Source: Aquisalimonas sp007126095
Lineage (GTDB): Bacteria > Pseudomonadota > Gammaproteobacteria > Nitrococcales > Aquisalimonadaceae
DNA length: 64,000 nt
Assembly (NCBI RefSeq): GCF_048323695.1
Contig: NZ_JBLWFT010000001.1
Span: forward strand, 62,001-126,000
Direction of reading: 5' to 3'
Part shown: one piece after another, positions 1 to 8,578 of the stretch
Position numbering within the stretch: the first letter of the stretch is position 1
How the letters are laid out: the number at the start of each line of letters is the position of its first letter
The notes under the pieces: generated by a model
The model's input: the letters and a program-made list of their open reading frames with translations, nothing else
Databases searched by the model: none
What the model was told of the DNA's origin: nothing
Program-made: the position numbers and the translations under genes

Positions 1-25
1 AACAAAAAATCTCCAACCCGATCGT

Positions 26-45
26 TTGTAAGGTCGTTGTAAGGC
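26..45. repeat. Tandem TTGTAAGG motif upstream of lipoprotein gene
   Basis: The octamer TTGTAAGG occurs at 26-33 and again at 38-45, a 12-base period, and the second copy runs into the perfect palindrome AAGGCGCCTT (41-50). TGTAAGG recurs near 165 and at 3277, both upstream of large lipoprotein genes. This could be a regulator site; no regulator is identified and the motif is short enough to be chance. Confidence 0.25.
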
Positions 46-224
46 GCCTTCCGGCACGCTCTCCGGAGGCAACCATGCCACTCTACCGGCAGCGCGCCGC
101 TGCCCTCTGATCCGCCTCTACCGCGGCGGTGACGAAACCCTCGGCCAGGGATGTATGTATGGCCCATGTAAGGTGCGCGTCCGTAGGGTTTTGTGCAGAA
201 CAAACGAACAAGAAGGATGTTGTG

Positions 225-2948
225 ATGTACCATCCGAAGGTATCCGCCTGCCTCTTCCCCCGGCGCGCATCGCTCCTGTCGGCAGCTTCAAGGGGTACCC
301 GGACTGAGGAGTCTGTTACATCGCCCACCAGGAACAGGAAAGCAACGGCGATCATGCTCATGACCGCGTTGGGGCTTGGCCTCGGTGGTTGCCTCAGTTC
401 CGGCAGCTCAGGCTCCGATAGTGGCGCGAATGGCGATACCAATGGCGGTAACGGTAACGATGACGGCAGTGACAACGGCAACTCTGGGGTCGCCGTCGAC
501 TGCGGGGCAGTTTCGCTCGCCAGGGCCAGCGCGCTGCCGCTGGATCGCATCGAGGTCTCCGGGCTCGACGATACCGGGTTAGAGCTCGCCGCTGTGCAGG
601 TCGAGGACACCTCCAGCGCCGACAGCGCCGTGACCTGGATCGAGGCGGTGGACGACGAAAAAGTACTCTATGCCCCCATCCACCCCAATGGCACCGTCCT
701 CGGCGGGCCGGTCACGCTGACCTTCGAGTTTGAGGACACCACCTGTGGCCCGATCGACTTTCACGTTGAGGAGTTGCCCCCCGCGCAGCAGGGTGTGGAC
801 GACCTGGCAGCGGTCGTCGGTGCCCTGGAAGACCTCGGTGAAGCCGGTGCCACTTACCTCGGCACCACGATGGCCGAGGTGCGCGACACCGATCCGGAGG
901 ATATGCCCGAGGACTGGTGGCCGCTGGCCGCCGGTGTGCATCTGACCGACCCCGACGCTGACGACTCGCTGCTGGCGCTGTATGACGGCGACGACCCGCG
1001 CTGGGAGGTGGACAATGCCGAACGCGACCTGCTCGACCGCCTTTTCGCCCACCTGGGCCTGGCCGAGTATCTCCACGAGCGGGTCGAAGATTTCCAGGGC
1101 TTGGACAGCAGTGGAGCGACAACACAGAGCGCCTCGTCGATGCTGATGAGCACGGCCGACTCCTGCGAGCAGGTCACTGCCGAGCAGCTGGGTAGCAAGC
1201 TCGACGACAGCCAGGTCGCCCGTCGCGATGTGGACGGTATTCCCGGCGGGATCCTCGACGACTTGCAGAACCTGTTCGCCCTCGGCGCCTTTCTCCCCGG
1301 CAACGGCAAGGTCGTGGGCACCGTCGGCGGCGGCAGCTTGTTCGCGTACCAAAAGCGGGCCGAAGCGACGTATCGCACGCTCCCCTCGAGTATCGAGGAA
1401 GGCGAGGCCGAATTCGGCGCGACGGCCGTGTTCGAGGACAACCCCGACACCTTCCAGTGGAGCGACTTCATCGTGCGCGCCTACAGCGAGGAATGGACGA
1501 TCGATCAGGAGCTACTCGAGACGGTGGTTCAGGTCCACAGCGGGCGCGACACCTACAAGAAGTGGTTGAACAACAACCTCGACGCCAACTTCGCGCAGAA
1601 TGTCCGAAGCTACGCCAAGGGCCAGCTGATCAACCAGGTGATCAGCCGCGTCGACTCCGAACAGCTGACGATCCCAGCCCGTTGCTGGGAGGCGGACGTG
1701 AGCGACCCGGCATATAGCGAAGCGACGGTTTCGTTCATGCTCGGCTCCAGCGAGCATCAGAACTACTTCCTCGACGACGACGAATTCGCCCAGGGGCAAA
1801 TCACCCTGACCCCGCTCGGTACCGGCTTCCATCTAGTCCAGGAGATCGAGCTCGCGCCGGTCACCATTGATATCGAGCCAGGGAGCGTAATTGCCGAGAC
1901 CGGCGACGAACTTGAGTTCACCGTCTACGTTGACGCGCACGACCCGGAGATCGAGCTCTACTCCGACGATCTGTCGCTCAATATGTCGAATGTCGATGTC
2001 CCGAGCGGGGGCTATACCTTCAGCTACACGGTGCCAGACGACCCCGACGAGGAGGTGATCACGATCACCGCCGAGAGCAACACCAACAGCGGCTTCGCCG
2101 CCAACCGCGAGCCGGCCATCGCCCGTGCCTTCATCAGCACTGGCGACCCGGAGCTGGCGGTCGAGCCAGGGCGGATCTGTCTCGACGAAGGCGAGAGCAC
2201 CAACTTCGAGGCGGTCGATGCGCAGTCCGGCGAGGCATTAGACGTGAGTTGGGACGCTGAGTATGGAGAGATCAGCCCCGACGGGACGTTCACCTCCCCA
2301 GGGGCGATGAACGCGGGCTGGGAGATGACCTCGGTCGTCACGGCGACGCTCGATGACAATCCCGATGTCACCGCCGGAGCGGTGGTGACCATGGAATGCA
2401 GCTGCTGGTATGACGCCACGGTGTCCGGCGACTGGAGCCAAAGCTTTGCCGATCGCATCTCGGAAATTCAGTTTGACGAGGACACGCAGGCTCTCGAGGC
2501 GATTGTGTTCCGAAACTCGATAGAGGACACGGCATTCCCCGAGGCCACGCTGGAGTTTGTCACCCCGGTGCCTGCGGGAAAAACGGGCACCTTCGAGGCC
2601 CGGATCGAAGGGACCTTTGCGCCGAACGAGCCTTTCGATTGGCGCGAAAATTGGAAAAACGCTGGCCCCAACGATTGGACATACTCGGGAATTCCAGAGC
2701 TCGATCCTGTTCCCGAGATCGCGCCGGTTTCGGTAACTATCGAGGCCCACGAGATGATCCTCAGCGCCCCTGCCGGTGATCGCTTCCTTTCTTTGGAGGT
2801 GGACGGGCCGGTAGTGACGATGGATGCCGACGTCGATACGGGCGAAGTCTTCGTAAATCGGTCCGGGTCCGTCTCTATTGAACTCGATACCAACTATACC
2901 GGGCTCTCGAGCGACGGCGAGCGTCAGTACTGCGGCACCGCTCCATGA
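225..2948 (+). CDS. Large acidic lipoprotein of unknown function
   Basis: Predicted 907-aa exported lipoprotein. The hydrophobic stretch MLMTALGLGLGGC ends in a lipobox whose Cys codon is at 390-392. It is followed by a Ser/Gly/Asp/Asn-rich linker and then a strongly acidic protein with many Asp/Glu. Two beta-rich segments in the second half (about nt 1860-2130 and 2150-2400) look like bacterial Ig-like domains. The start at ATG 225 follows AGAAGGA and supplies the basic residues (RNRK) a signal peptide needs. The alternative ATG at 354 lacks them, but 225 gives an unusually long n-region. No enzymatic motif was recognised. A surface-anchored, salt-adapted protein is the most that can be inferred. 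Confidence 0.75.
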   Translation: MYHPKVSACLFPRRASLLSAASRGTRTEESVTSPTRNRKATAIMLMTALGLGLGGCLSSGSSGSDSGANGDTNGGNGNDDGSDNGNSGVAVDCGAVSLARASALPLDRIEVSGLDDTGLELAAVQVEDTSSADSAVTWIEAVDDEKVLYAPIHPNGTVLGGPVTLTFEFEDTTCGPIDFHVEELPPAQQGVDDLAAVVGALEDLGEAGATYLGTTMAEVRDTDPEDMPEDWWPLAAGVHLTDPDADDSLLALYDGDDPRWEVDNAERDLLDRLFAHLGLAEYLHERVEDFQGLDSSGATTQSASSMLMSTADSCEQVTAEQLGSKLDDSQVARRDVDGIPGGILDDLQNLFALGAFLPGNGKVVGTVGGGSLFAYQKRAEATYRTLPSSIEEGEAEFGATAVFEDNPDTFQWSDFIVRAYSEEWTIDQELLETVVQVHSGRDTYKKWLNNNLDANFAQNVRSYAKGQLINQVISRVDSEQLTIPARCWEADVSDPAYSEATVSFMLGSSEHQNYFLDDDEFAQGQITLTPLGTGFHLVQEIELAPVTIDIEPGSVIAETGDELEFTVYVDAHDPEIELYSDDLSLNMSNVDVPSGGYTFSYTVPDDPDEEVITITAESNTNSGFAANREPAIARAFISTGDPELAVEPGRICLDEGESTNFEAVDAQSGEALDVSWDAEYGEISPDGTFTSPGAMNAGWEMTSVVTATLDDNPDVTAGAVVTMECSCWYDATVSGDWSQSFADRISEIQFDEDTQALEAIVFRNSIEDTAFPEATLEFVTPVPAGKTGTFEARIEGTFAPNEPFDWRENWKNAGPNDWTYSGIPELDPVPEIAPVSVTIEAHEMILSAPAGDRFLSLEVDGPVVTMDADVDTGEVFVNRSGSVSIELDTNYTGLSSDGERQYCGTAP

Positions 2949-3360
2949 CTGACATGGAACCGCGGTCCGATTGTTGGGGGTTGAGACTTTGGAGGATGCC
3001 GTAACCTCACTAAGGGCGGGCTTCCCGGTCTCGCGCTCACCGCATGATCTCGCTCCCCTCGCGTGCTGTGAGACCGGGGGGCGCGGTAGCGCGGCGTAGC
3101 CTACACCCTCGCGGTCGATCTGCGCCTGCGGTGGGTCATTCGCTCCTGGTCGTTGGTGGGGCGATACCGTTCGAGTGCGCAAAGGGACTAAACGCACCTC
3201 ATGCGCTACGCCGTGGCCAGCACACACCGCTCTTGCAGGCCGTCGCCGGTGGAATGGTGACCACTATAACCACCCCTGTAAGGCCGGCCTAACAATCTGG
3301 CCGCTAACCTGCAGGCATAACAATCCGGAACCGAATCTTCACTTGATGGAGGGCACACCC
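2949..3360. other. 412-bp intergenic region with long inverted repeat
   Basis: No convincing gene lies between the two lipoprotein genes. The stretch holds a perfect 9-bp inverted repeat, CCCGGTCTC (3024-3032) with GAGACCGGG (3070-3078), separated by 37 bases; it could fold into a large stem but has no T-run. Further right is the near-palindrome TGTAAGGCC/GGCCTAACA (3277-3294), about 65 bases before the next start codon, which may be an operator. The stem may end transcription of the first lipoprotein gene. Confidence 0.35.
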
Positions 3361-5532
3361 ATGTTCCACCGACGCTTATCGACATTACTCCTGGCTTTGA
3401 CCACCCCGTTCGCGCTAATCGGATGCTTCGGCAGCTCTTCCGACAGTGACAACGGCAACGGCTCCGGCACCGGACTCACCGCAGTTGCCGGTGAGGACAT
3501 CACAGCCGAGGTGGGCGAGACCATCGAGCTAGACGGCAGCGGCAGCATTTCGGCGAGCAACGATGAAATCGTCGAGTGGCGTTGGTTCTCTTTTCCATCA
3601 GGTTCATCGGCCACCATCGCGGACAGGGACGCGCCGGAAACCACCTTGACCATTGGATCCGCCGCGGAAGGCCGAACCATTGAAGTCTTCCTGAGTGTAA
3701 CCAACGCTGAGGGCGTGAATGCTCAGGATGATTTTGCGATCGAGGTCGGTGGCGATGCCCCCGGAGATGCGGATCTCAGTGACGCGGAGAAGCCGCTGCT
3801 GTTCTTCTCTGAAGATGCAGGTCAGGAGGGAGACTACGTCCGCAAGTCGATCCATGCGGTCGACCCGGCAGATCCTCGCTCCGACAGAACAGCGCAGGTG
3901 GATGTCCTCGCCACCGACAATGCGCGGTCCCGGAGTGATGGCGGCTCCGTTGCCGAGCGGCGTGGCGGCAACGAATTTGCAGCGGACCGAAACACGTTGC
4001 CGCTCGGGGTGCTGGCGGTCGAGCTGACGAGCGATGACGACCTTGAGGTCGGGGAGCGTCACGCAGTGGTTTTCAACACCCCCGAAGGAGAGCTGCGCCG
4101 AGTGGACGGGTTCGATGGCCTGGACGAAAGCGTACGCCTGTCCTCCGAATCGGATGCGAACCTCGTTTGCGCCGCCAAGGTGATGACCGACTACATGGAT
4201 GTCACCCAGTCGGTCCTGGCGTACCAGATTCCCACCTCGGGCGACCGCCGCTGCACTAACGCGACGCAGTGGTTCGCCGTTCGTTTCGACGCCGATGAGC
4301 ACACCGCGCCGGTCAAACTCACCAAGCCGGGAACCGTTCAGGGTTATGCGAACGATTTTGAGCTCGGTTTGTCCCCCGAATGGGTGTTTCCACTGCGCGA
4401 CGACCAGGGAGCCATCGACGACTTGGTCGTGTATCAGGGGAACAATAACTTCTCCTGTTCCCAAGGTGACAACGGCACGGGCAGACTCTGGCGGATTTCA
4501 GTCAGCAGCGGCGACCGCGAAATGCTGGAACCCACTGGCGGATCTCCCGGTCTCTCGATCAACGATGACTCCATTTGCGCCTTCCGAAAACTGATCTCCC
4601 TGGAGGACCAGCGCCACCTCGTACAGGCTACGTTTCACGATGCTGGGGCGCCCACGTCGCCGCGGTATGTGTTCCTCTACGATGCCACGAACAACCAGTT
4701 TTCCCTGATCGAACCCAAAGATGGCTTGCCCGGCGGCGCACTGAATGTCGCCGCGCGGCCCACGGGCCGGGATGAGACGCTGTTCGTGAATGACCGCGTG
4801 TACATTCTGGATATCGAGGACGAGGACGCTGATACTGGCCGCCTGATCGAGATCGACCTGGACCCCGCGGACGTCGACGTGCCCGAGTACCAGATAGTCG
4901 ACGGGGACTGGGGTACCGGATTGGAGCCCGAGAGTTTCGTCACCGACGGCCAGAAACTGGGCTGGACGTATGCGGCAATCAACCAAGCCGGAGACGCTGA
5001 GGGGACGTGGGCGGTGCGCGGATTCGACACGGACACCGGCGACGCCACCATGTACCAGCAGAATCTCGACCTCGTTCGCCCGGGCGGCCTTGATAGAACG
5101 GTTTACTCGCCTTCCGCGCCGGCTGGCCGGATCTACTACAACCAGAACTCGCCGGGTGCGGCCAGAGCGCAATCGATCACTGACAGCACCGACAGCGAGC
5201 AGATGGCAGGCAGTATCTTCCTGAGTCAGAGCTGGAACCGGACCATCTCCGGGATCGGAGAGCAGGCGGAGCACATCTTCTATCTGACGAGCGGAGAGCT
5301 GCTCGCGGTGGTGGATGCCAAGGACTTTGCGGGCTCCGAAGAGCTGGCCTCAACGCAGGTCATCACTCGCAATGCGGGCTCTGCTTCCGCCGAAGGATAC
5401 GGCACAGACCTGTTGATGGGGTTGCAGCAAGGGACGTCTACCCAAGTCTACTATGTCAACCCGGAAACCGCGGAATTCAGAGGACTTTCCACGATTGGTC
5501 GGATTACGGCACCGATCTCCTTTCACCATTGA
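3361..5532 (+). CDS. Large lipoprotein with PKD/Ig-like N-terminal domain
   Basis: Predicted 723-aa lipoprotein. It starts MFHRRLST, has a hydrophobic core and the lipobox FALIGC, then a Ser/Asp/Asn/Gly linker of the same style as the preceding lipoprotein. Residues about 38-130 (AGEDITAEVGETIELDGSGS, followed by a W-x-W strand pattern) resemble a PKD/Ig-like fold. The remaining ~590 residues are acidic and beta-rich with repeated short strands, possibly propeller-like, but no family was recognised. ATG 3361 was chosen because it follows GGAGG with proper spacing and starts a textbook lipoprotein signal. The tandem arrangement and similar linkers suggest the two lipoproteins act at the same site, probably the cell surface. 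Confidence 0.75.
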   Translation: MFHRRLSTLLLALTTPFALIGCFGSSSDSDNGNGSGTGLTAVAGEDITAEVGETIELDGSGSISASNDEIVEWRWFSFPSGSSATIADRDAPETTLTIGSAAEGRTIEVFLSVTNAEGVNAQDDFAIEVGGDAPGDADLSDAEKPLLFFSEDAGQEGDYVRKSIHAVDPADPRSDRTAQVDVLATDNARSRSDGGSVAERRGGNEFAADRNTLPLGVLAVELTSDDDLEVGERHAVVFNTPEGELRRVDGFDGLDESVRLSSESDANLVCAAKVMTDYMDVTQSVLAYQIPTSGDRRCTNATQWFAVRFDADEHTAPVKLTKPGTVQGYANDFELGLSPEWVFPLRDDQGAIDDLVVYQGNNNFSCSQGDNGTGRLWRISVSSGDREMLEPTGGSPGLSINDDSICAFRKLISLEDQRHLVQATFHDAGAPTSPRYVFLYDATNNQFSLIEPKDGLPGGALNVAARPTGRDETLFVNDRVYILDIEDEDADTGRLIEIDLDPADVDVPEYQIVDGDWGTGLEPESFVTDGQKLGWTYAAINQAGDAEGTWAVRGFDTDTGDATMYQQNLDLVRPGGLDRTVYSPSAPAGRIYYNQNSPGAARAQSITDSTDSEQMAGSIFLSQSWNRTISGIGEQAEHIFYLTSGELLAVVDAKDFAGSEELASTQVITRNAGSASAEGYGTDLLMGLQQGTSTQVYYVNPETAEFRGLSTIGRITAPISFHH

Positions 5533-5603
5533 GTAGGTCGGTGTGTAGCTAGCACTAGCACAGAGTTGCTTGCGACGTGTGTGCGGAGTGATCGGGATCC
5601 ACG

Positions 5604-5642
5604 CAGCCCGCCCTGCTGACGAATTGGGAGCAGGGCGGGCTG
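5604..5642. terminator. Bidirectional terminator-like hairpin
   Basis: A perfect 14-bp inverted repeat, CAGCCCGCCCTGCT (5604-5617) and AGCAGGGCGGGCTG (5629-5642), with an 11-base loop. It lies between the plus-strand lipoprotein gene and the minus-strand mmuM gene, where a shared terminator is expected. There is no clear T-run on either side, so termination is inferred from stem strength and location. Confidence 0.6.
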
Positions 5643-5686
5643 GCGGCCCTATGTAGTGGATAGAGCTTGGGTTCACAGCCCGGAAG

Positions 5687-6601
5687 TCAAACGGACCCCG
5701 GCCGATACCCCTCTGCGTTCAGGCGCTCGGCGATGGCTGCGATATGAGCGGGGCCCACTTCGCAGCAGCCACCCACCATGGTTGCGCCCTGCCGGACCCA
5801 GCCCAGGACGTGCTCTGCGTATGCGGCGGGGTCAAGGTCCTTGCGCGCCTCCAGCACATCGACCGTGCCGCCCGGCTTCAGGGCATCCACGGACGTGAAC
5901 GCGTTGGCGTAACCGCCGAACGGCACGCCGGTTTCCGCCAGCACGTCCATGGCGGACGTGACCGCTTCAGGCACGGAGCAGTTGATCAGCAGGTGCGTCG
6001 CACCGGCGGCCACGACCTGCGCGGCCGCTTCGGCGAGGGATTCGCCGGAACGCAGGCGCGTCCCGTCCCCATCATCCACCGTGAACGACACCCACACCGG
6101 CAGGCCGCTCTCGGCGGCGGCAATGGTCGCCGCGCGCGCCTCGCGGGCCAGGGACATGGTCTCGCAGAGGAAGAGGTCGACGCCCCCGGCCTGCGCCGCG
6201 ACCATCTGCCGGTAGGCCTGCAGACAGGTGGCGTCGTCCGGTGCGATGTCAGGGCTGTAGCTCGCCATGAGCGGTGGCAGGCAGCCGGCGATGCGCACGT
6301 CCCGGCCGCTTTCCTCGCGGGCCTGGCGGGCGGCATCCAGTGCGGCGGCGTGCAGGGGCTCGAACAGGCCTGGCTCGCCGTCACGTTCCAGGCGCTGCGG
6401 GGTGGCGCTGTAGGAGTTGACGGTGATGACTCGGGAGCCGGCATCGATGAAGTCGCGATGGGCCTCGATCACCAGATGCGGCTCGTCGAGCATCACCTGG
6501 GCGGACCACAGCGGCGATACCGGGCGGCTGCTGCGCCGACGCAGCTCCTGGCCCATGCCTCCGTCCAGCAGGAGGACGTCGTTCTGGTCTGGATTCATCA
6601 T
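5687..6601 (-). CDS. mmuM: Homocysteine S-methyltransferase family protein
   Basis: 304 aa, matching the MmuM/YagD size. These enzymes move a methyl group from S-methylmethionine or S-adenosylmethionine to homocysteine, giving methionine in the cytoplasm. The N-terminus has LLLDGGMGQEL. The zinc-binding cysteines are visible as INCS (about residue 213) and the C-terminal GGCC pair (about 277-280), which ligate Zn and activate the thiol. The start is the first of two ATGs, preceded by AGAGGAG and overlapping the MFS stop codon as ATGA. It is the last gene of a tetR-MFS-mmuM operon, so the transporter may import a methylated sulfur compound; that link is inference. Confidence 0.85.
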   Translation of the reverse strand: MMNPDQNDVLLLDGGMGQELRRRSSRPVSPLWSAQVMLDEPHLVIEAHRDFIDAGSRVITVNSYSATPQRLERDGEPGLFEPLHAAALDAARQAREESGRDVRIAGCLPPLMASYSPDIAPDDATCLQAYRQMVAAQAGGVDLFLCETMSLAREARAATIAAAESGLPVWVSFTVDDGDGTRLRSGESLAEAAAQVVAAGATHLLINCSVPEAVTSAMDVLAETGVPFGGYANAFTSVDALKPGGTVDVLEARKDLDPAAYAEHVLGWVRQGATMVGGCCEVGPAHIAAIAERLNAEGYRPGSV

Positions 6602-7824
6602 TCGGGTCTCCTCTCTATTGTTGTGGCCGCCGCCGGGCTCCGCGGCACGGCCGCTTCCTCGGCGACGGCGTCGCTGCATGTGCGTGGGAAAAGGACGGAT
6701 ACGGCTGCGACCAGGGCCGCGAGCGCGGCGAACACCACGAATGCCTCCGCGTAGCCGGCGCGGGCGATGGTCCACCCGACCAGCGGGGAGCCGACCGCCT
6801 GGCCGATCGTGATCGCCAGGAACGGAATGACCGGCCCCATGGAGGGGCGATCCCGCAGCAGCCGGATGCCGGTCACCAGATAGAGTCCGGTCAGGGTCAT
6901 GAAGGCCCAGCCGAACACGGCCGCCGACATCAGCGCGATCGGCAGGTTGCCGGGCGCAGCCGCGACCAGCGCTGTTGCACCACCCAGGGCGACCAGCGCC
7001 ACTGCCTGGGTGGCGGGCGGACCAAAGCGGTCGCCGAGGTCACTCGCCCAGGCGCCGGCAAGGCCCGTGATACCCACCACCAGCCAGAGATAGCCCGTGA
7101 GTCTCTCCGGAAGGCCGCCCACCTCGACGACCAGGTCGGGCGCGAAGATCCAGTAGGCGGAACCGGCCACCCCCATGGCAAAGCAGAACGCGGTCAGGCG
7201 CATGACTTCAAGCCACCGCTCGCGGGAGACGGGTGCCGCGGGTTGCGCCTGCCCCCGGCTGCCCGGGGCGGATGACGGGATCAGCGTGAGGGCTGCCAGC
7301 ACGCCCAGCGCCGCCAGCACCGCGAAGGAGCCGTAGGCGAGGCGCCAGGCCCCGCTCAGCAGCAGCACGGCCGGGACGCAGACGATCAGGCCAGCGCTTG
7401 TGCCGGCGTTCATGACGGCATTGACGCGCCCGCGAAGGTCCGCGCGAACCGCGACCTGCGCGCCGGAGGAGAGGGCGGGCATCATCAGGCCGGTGCAGAT
7501 GCCACAGGCGAAGACTCCTGTGCCGAGAACCACGGCGTTACCCGCCTGGCTGATCAGCGTGAGGCCAGCAAGGGCGAACACGCCCGAGAGTGCTGCCGTG
7601 AGGCGCGGGCCGAGACGGTCGGCCACGAGGGGGGCAACCACGCTGGCAAAACAGAAACTGACAAACGCCAGCGAGCCGACGATACCGATCGCGTCGGCGG
7701 ACAGTCCGAGCTCTGCGCGGATCGACGGCACGAACAACCCGAATGCATACCGGGCGAGCCCGTAGGCGATCGCGATCAGCCCGGCACCGAGTAGCGCATA
7801 GCCGGTGGCACTAACGGGCCTCAT
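6598..7824 (-). CDS. YbfB/YjiJ-like MFS transporter
   Basis: 408 aa, about twelve hydrophobic membrane segments, with the MFS hallmark in the loop after TM2 (VADRLGPR, matching the DRxGRR-type motif A). It resembles the YbfB/YjiJ group of inner-membrane major facilitators, whose substrates are mostly unknown. Its start overlaps the end of the tetR gene by 4 bases and its stop overlaps mmuM, so all three are translationally coupled. Context suggests a role in exchange of a sulfur amino acid or a derivative, or efflux under TetR control; the sequence does not decide between them. Confidence 0.8.
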   Translation of the reverse strand: MRPVSATGYALLGAGLIAIAYGLARYAFGLFVPSIRAELGLSADAIGIVGSLAFVSFCFASVVAPLVADRLGPRLTAALSGVFALAGLTLISQAGNAVVLGTGVFACGICTGLMMPALSSGAQVAVRADLRGRVNAVMNAGTSAGLIVCVPAVLLLSGAWRLAYGSFAVLAALGVLAALTLIPSSAPGSRGQAQPAAPVSRERWLEVMRLTAFCFAMGVAGSAYWIFAPDLVVEVGGLPERLTGYLWLVVGITGLAGAWASDLGDRFGPPATQAVALVALGGATALVAAAPGNLPIALMSAAVFGWAFMTLTGLYLVTGIRLLRDRPSMGPVIPFLAITIGQAVGSPLVGWTIARAGYAEAFVVFAALAALVAAVSVLFPRTCSDAVAEEAAVPRSPAAATTIERRPE

Positions 7825-8387
7825 GCGTGGCCCCGGGTCGCAGAGGCAAGCACCGCGGGCAGCATTGCGCGCAGGTGACTGGTGACAGTGGTGGCGCCGA
7901 GAACGGGTGTCAGCGCGTCCGCGCCCTCCAGAATCACCAGCACGCGCTCCGCCACGACGGAATCGTCCACCACCCCGTCCCGGGACAGTGCGCCGGCGAT
8001 GACGGCAATCAGCTCGCGCTTGAGCCGCCGCCCCTGATCAGCGATGGCTGGGTGGTGCTGCTCGAACTCGCCGATGGCCTTGATGACGATGCAGCCGCGG
8101 TTCGCGGTGGTCTCCAGCCATTGGCAGTGTACGTCAGCCAGCGCCATCACGGCCTCGCCCGCCGCGGCCTCGTCCACCGCATGGCGCAGCTGGTCGAGAT
8201 AGCGCGCGTAGCGCCGGTCGAGCACCGTCTCGATCAATGCTTCCTTGGAGGGGAAGTGGTTGTACAGCGTCATCCGGGCCACGCCCGCCTCGGCGACCAC
8301 GCGGTCGATCCCTGTGGCGTGGAAACCCTCCGCATAGAAAAGCCGCTCGGCGGTGTCGAGCAATATATCGCGCTTTCTGGCTGGCAT
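7821..8387 (-). CDS. TetR/AcrR family transcriptional regulator
   Basis: 188 aa. The N-terminal helix-turn-helix is typical of the family: ILLDTAERLF, then TGIDRVVAEAGVARMTLYNHF (about residues 26-47) and the following FPSKEAL. The C-terminal ligand-binding part is all-helical, with one Cys (NRGCIVIKA). The start ATG 8387 gives MPARKRD, the usual short basic lead; an upstream in-frame start at 8438 would run through the operator. It is first in the operon with the MFS and mmuM genes and probably represses it from the palindrome at 8406-8419. The inducer is unknown. Confidence 0.85.
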   Translation of the reverse strand: MPARKRDILLDTAERLFYAEGFHATGIDRVVAEAGVARMTLYNHFPSKEALIETVLDRRYARYLDQLRHAVDEAAAGEAVMALADVHCQWLETTANRGCIVIKAIGEFEQHHPAIADQGRRLKRELIAVIAGALSRDGVVDDSVVAERVLVILEGADALTPVLGATTVTSHLRAMLPAVLASATRGHA

Positions 8388-8405
8388 CTTGAGACCTGAA
8401 TTAAG

Positions 8406-8419
8406 ATAGAACGATCTAT
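8406..8419. promoter_or_regulatory. Candidate TetR operator
   Basis: ATAGA-ACGA-TCTAT is a perfect 5-bp inverted repeat spaced by 4 bases, 19 bases upstream of the tetR start codon, in an A/T-rich patch that would hold the operon's promoter. Short palindromes with TAGA/TCTA arms are common for TetR-family autoregulators. Binding is inferred. Confidence 0.5.
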
Positions 8420-8578
8420 ACAATTCTGAAGGCTGCACCGGCTCCGCGTCAAACCGTCGCGGCGCCCTGTGCAGGGGGCGGGATCATACGGGCGTTTAGC
8501 CCCCTTTACTTAACCACTGCCGGAAAGGCACTCTTTCCAGATCATCCCGTTGACGTTTCCCCTGCATGGAGCCCGCCT

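Noticed and set aside
3044..3292. 82-codon plus-strand frame between the two lipoproteins
   Set aside because: No ribosome binding site, Arg/Pro-rich composition of non-coding GC-rich DNA, and it crosses the inverted repeat.
5650..5695. tRNA-like string (GTAGTGGATAGAGC followed by GGTTCACAGCCC)
   Set aside because: No acceptor stem, no TTCRA T-loop and no CCA; the similarity to a D arm is chance at the 3' edge of mmuM.
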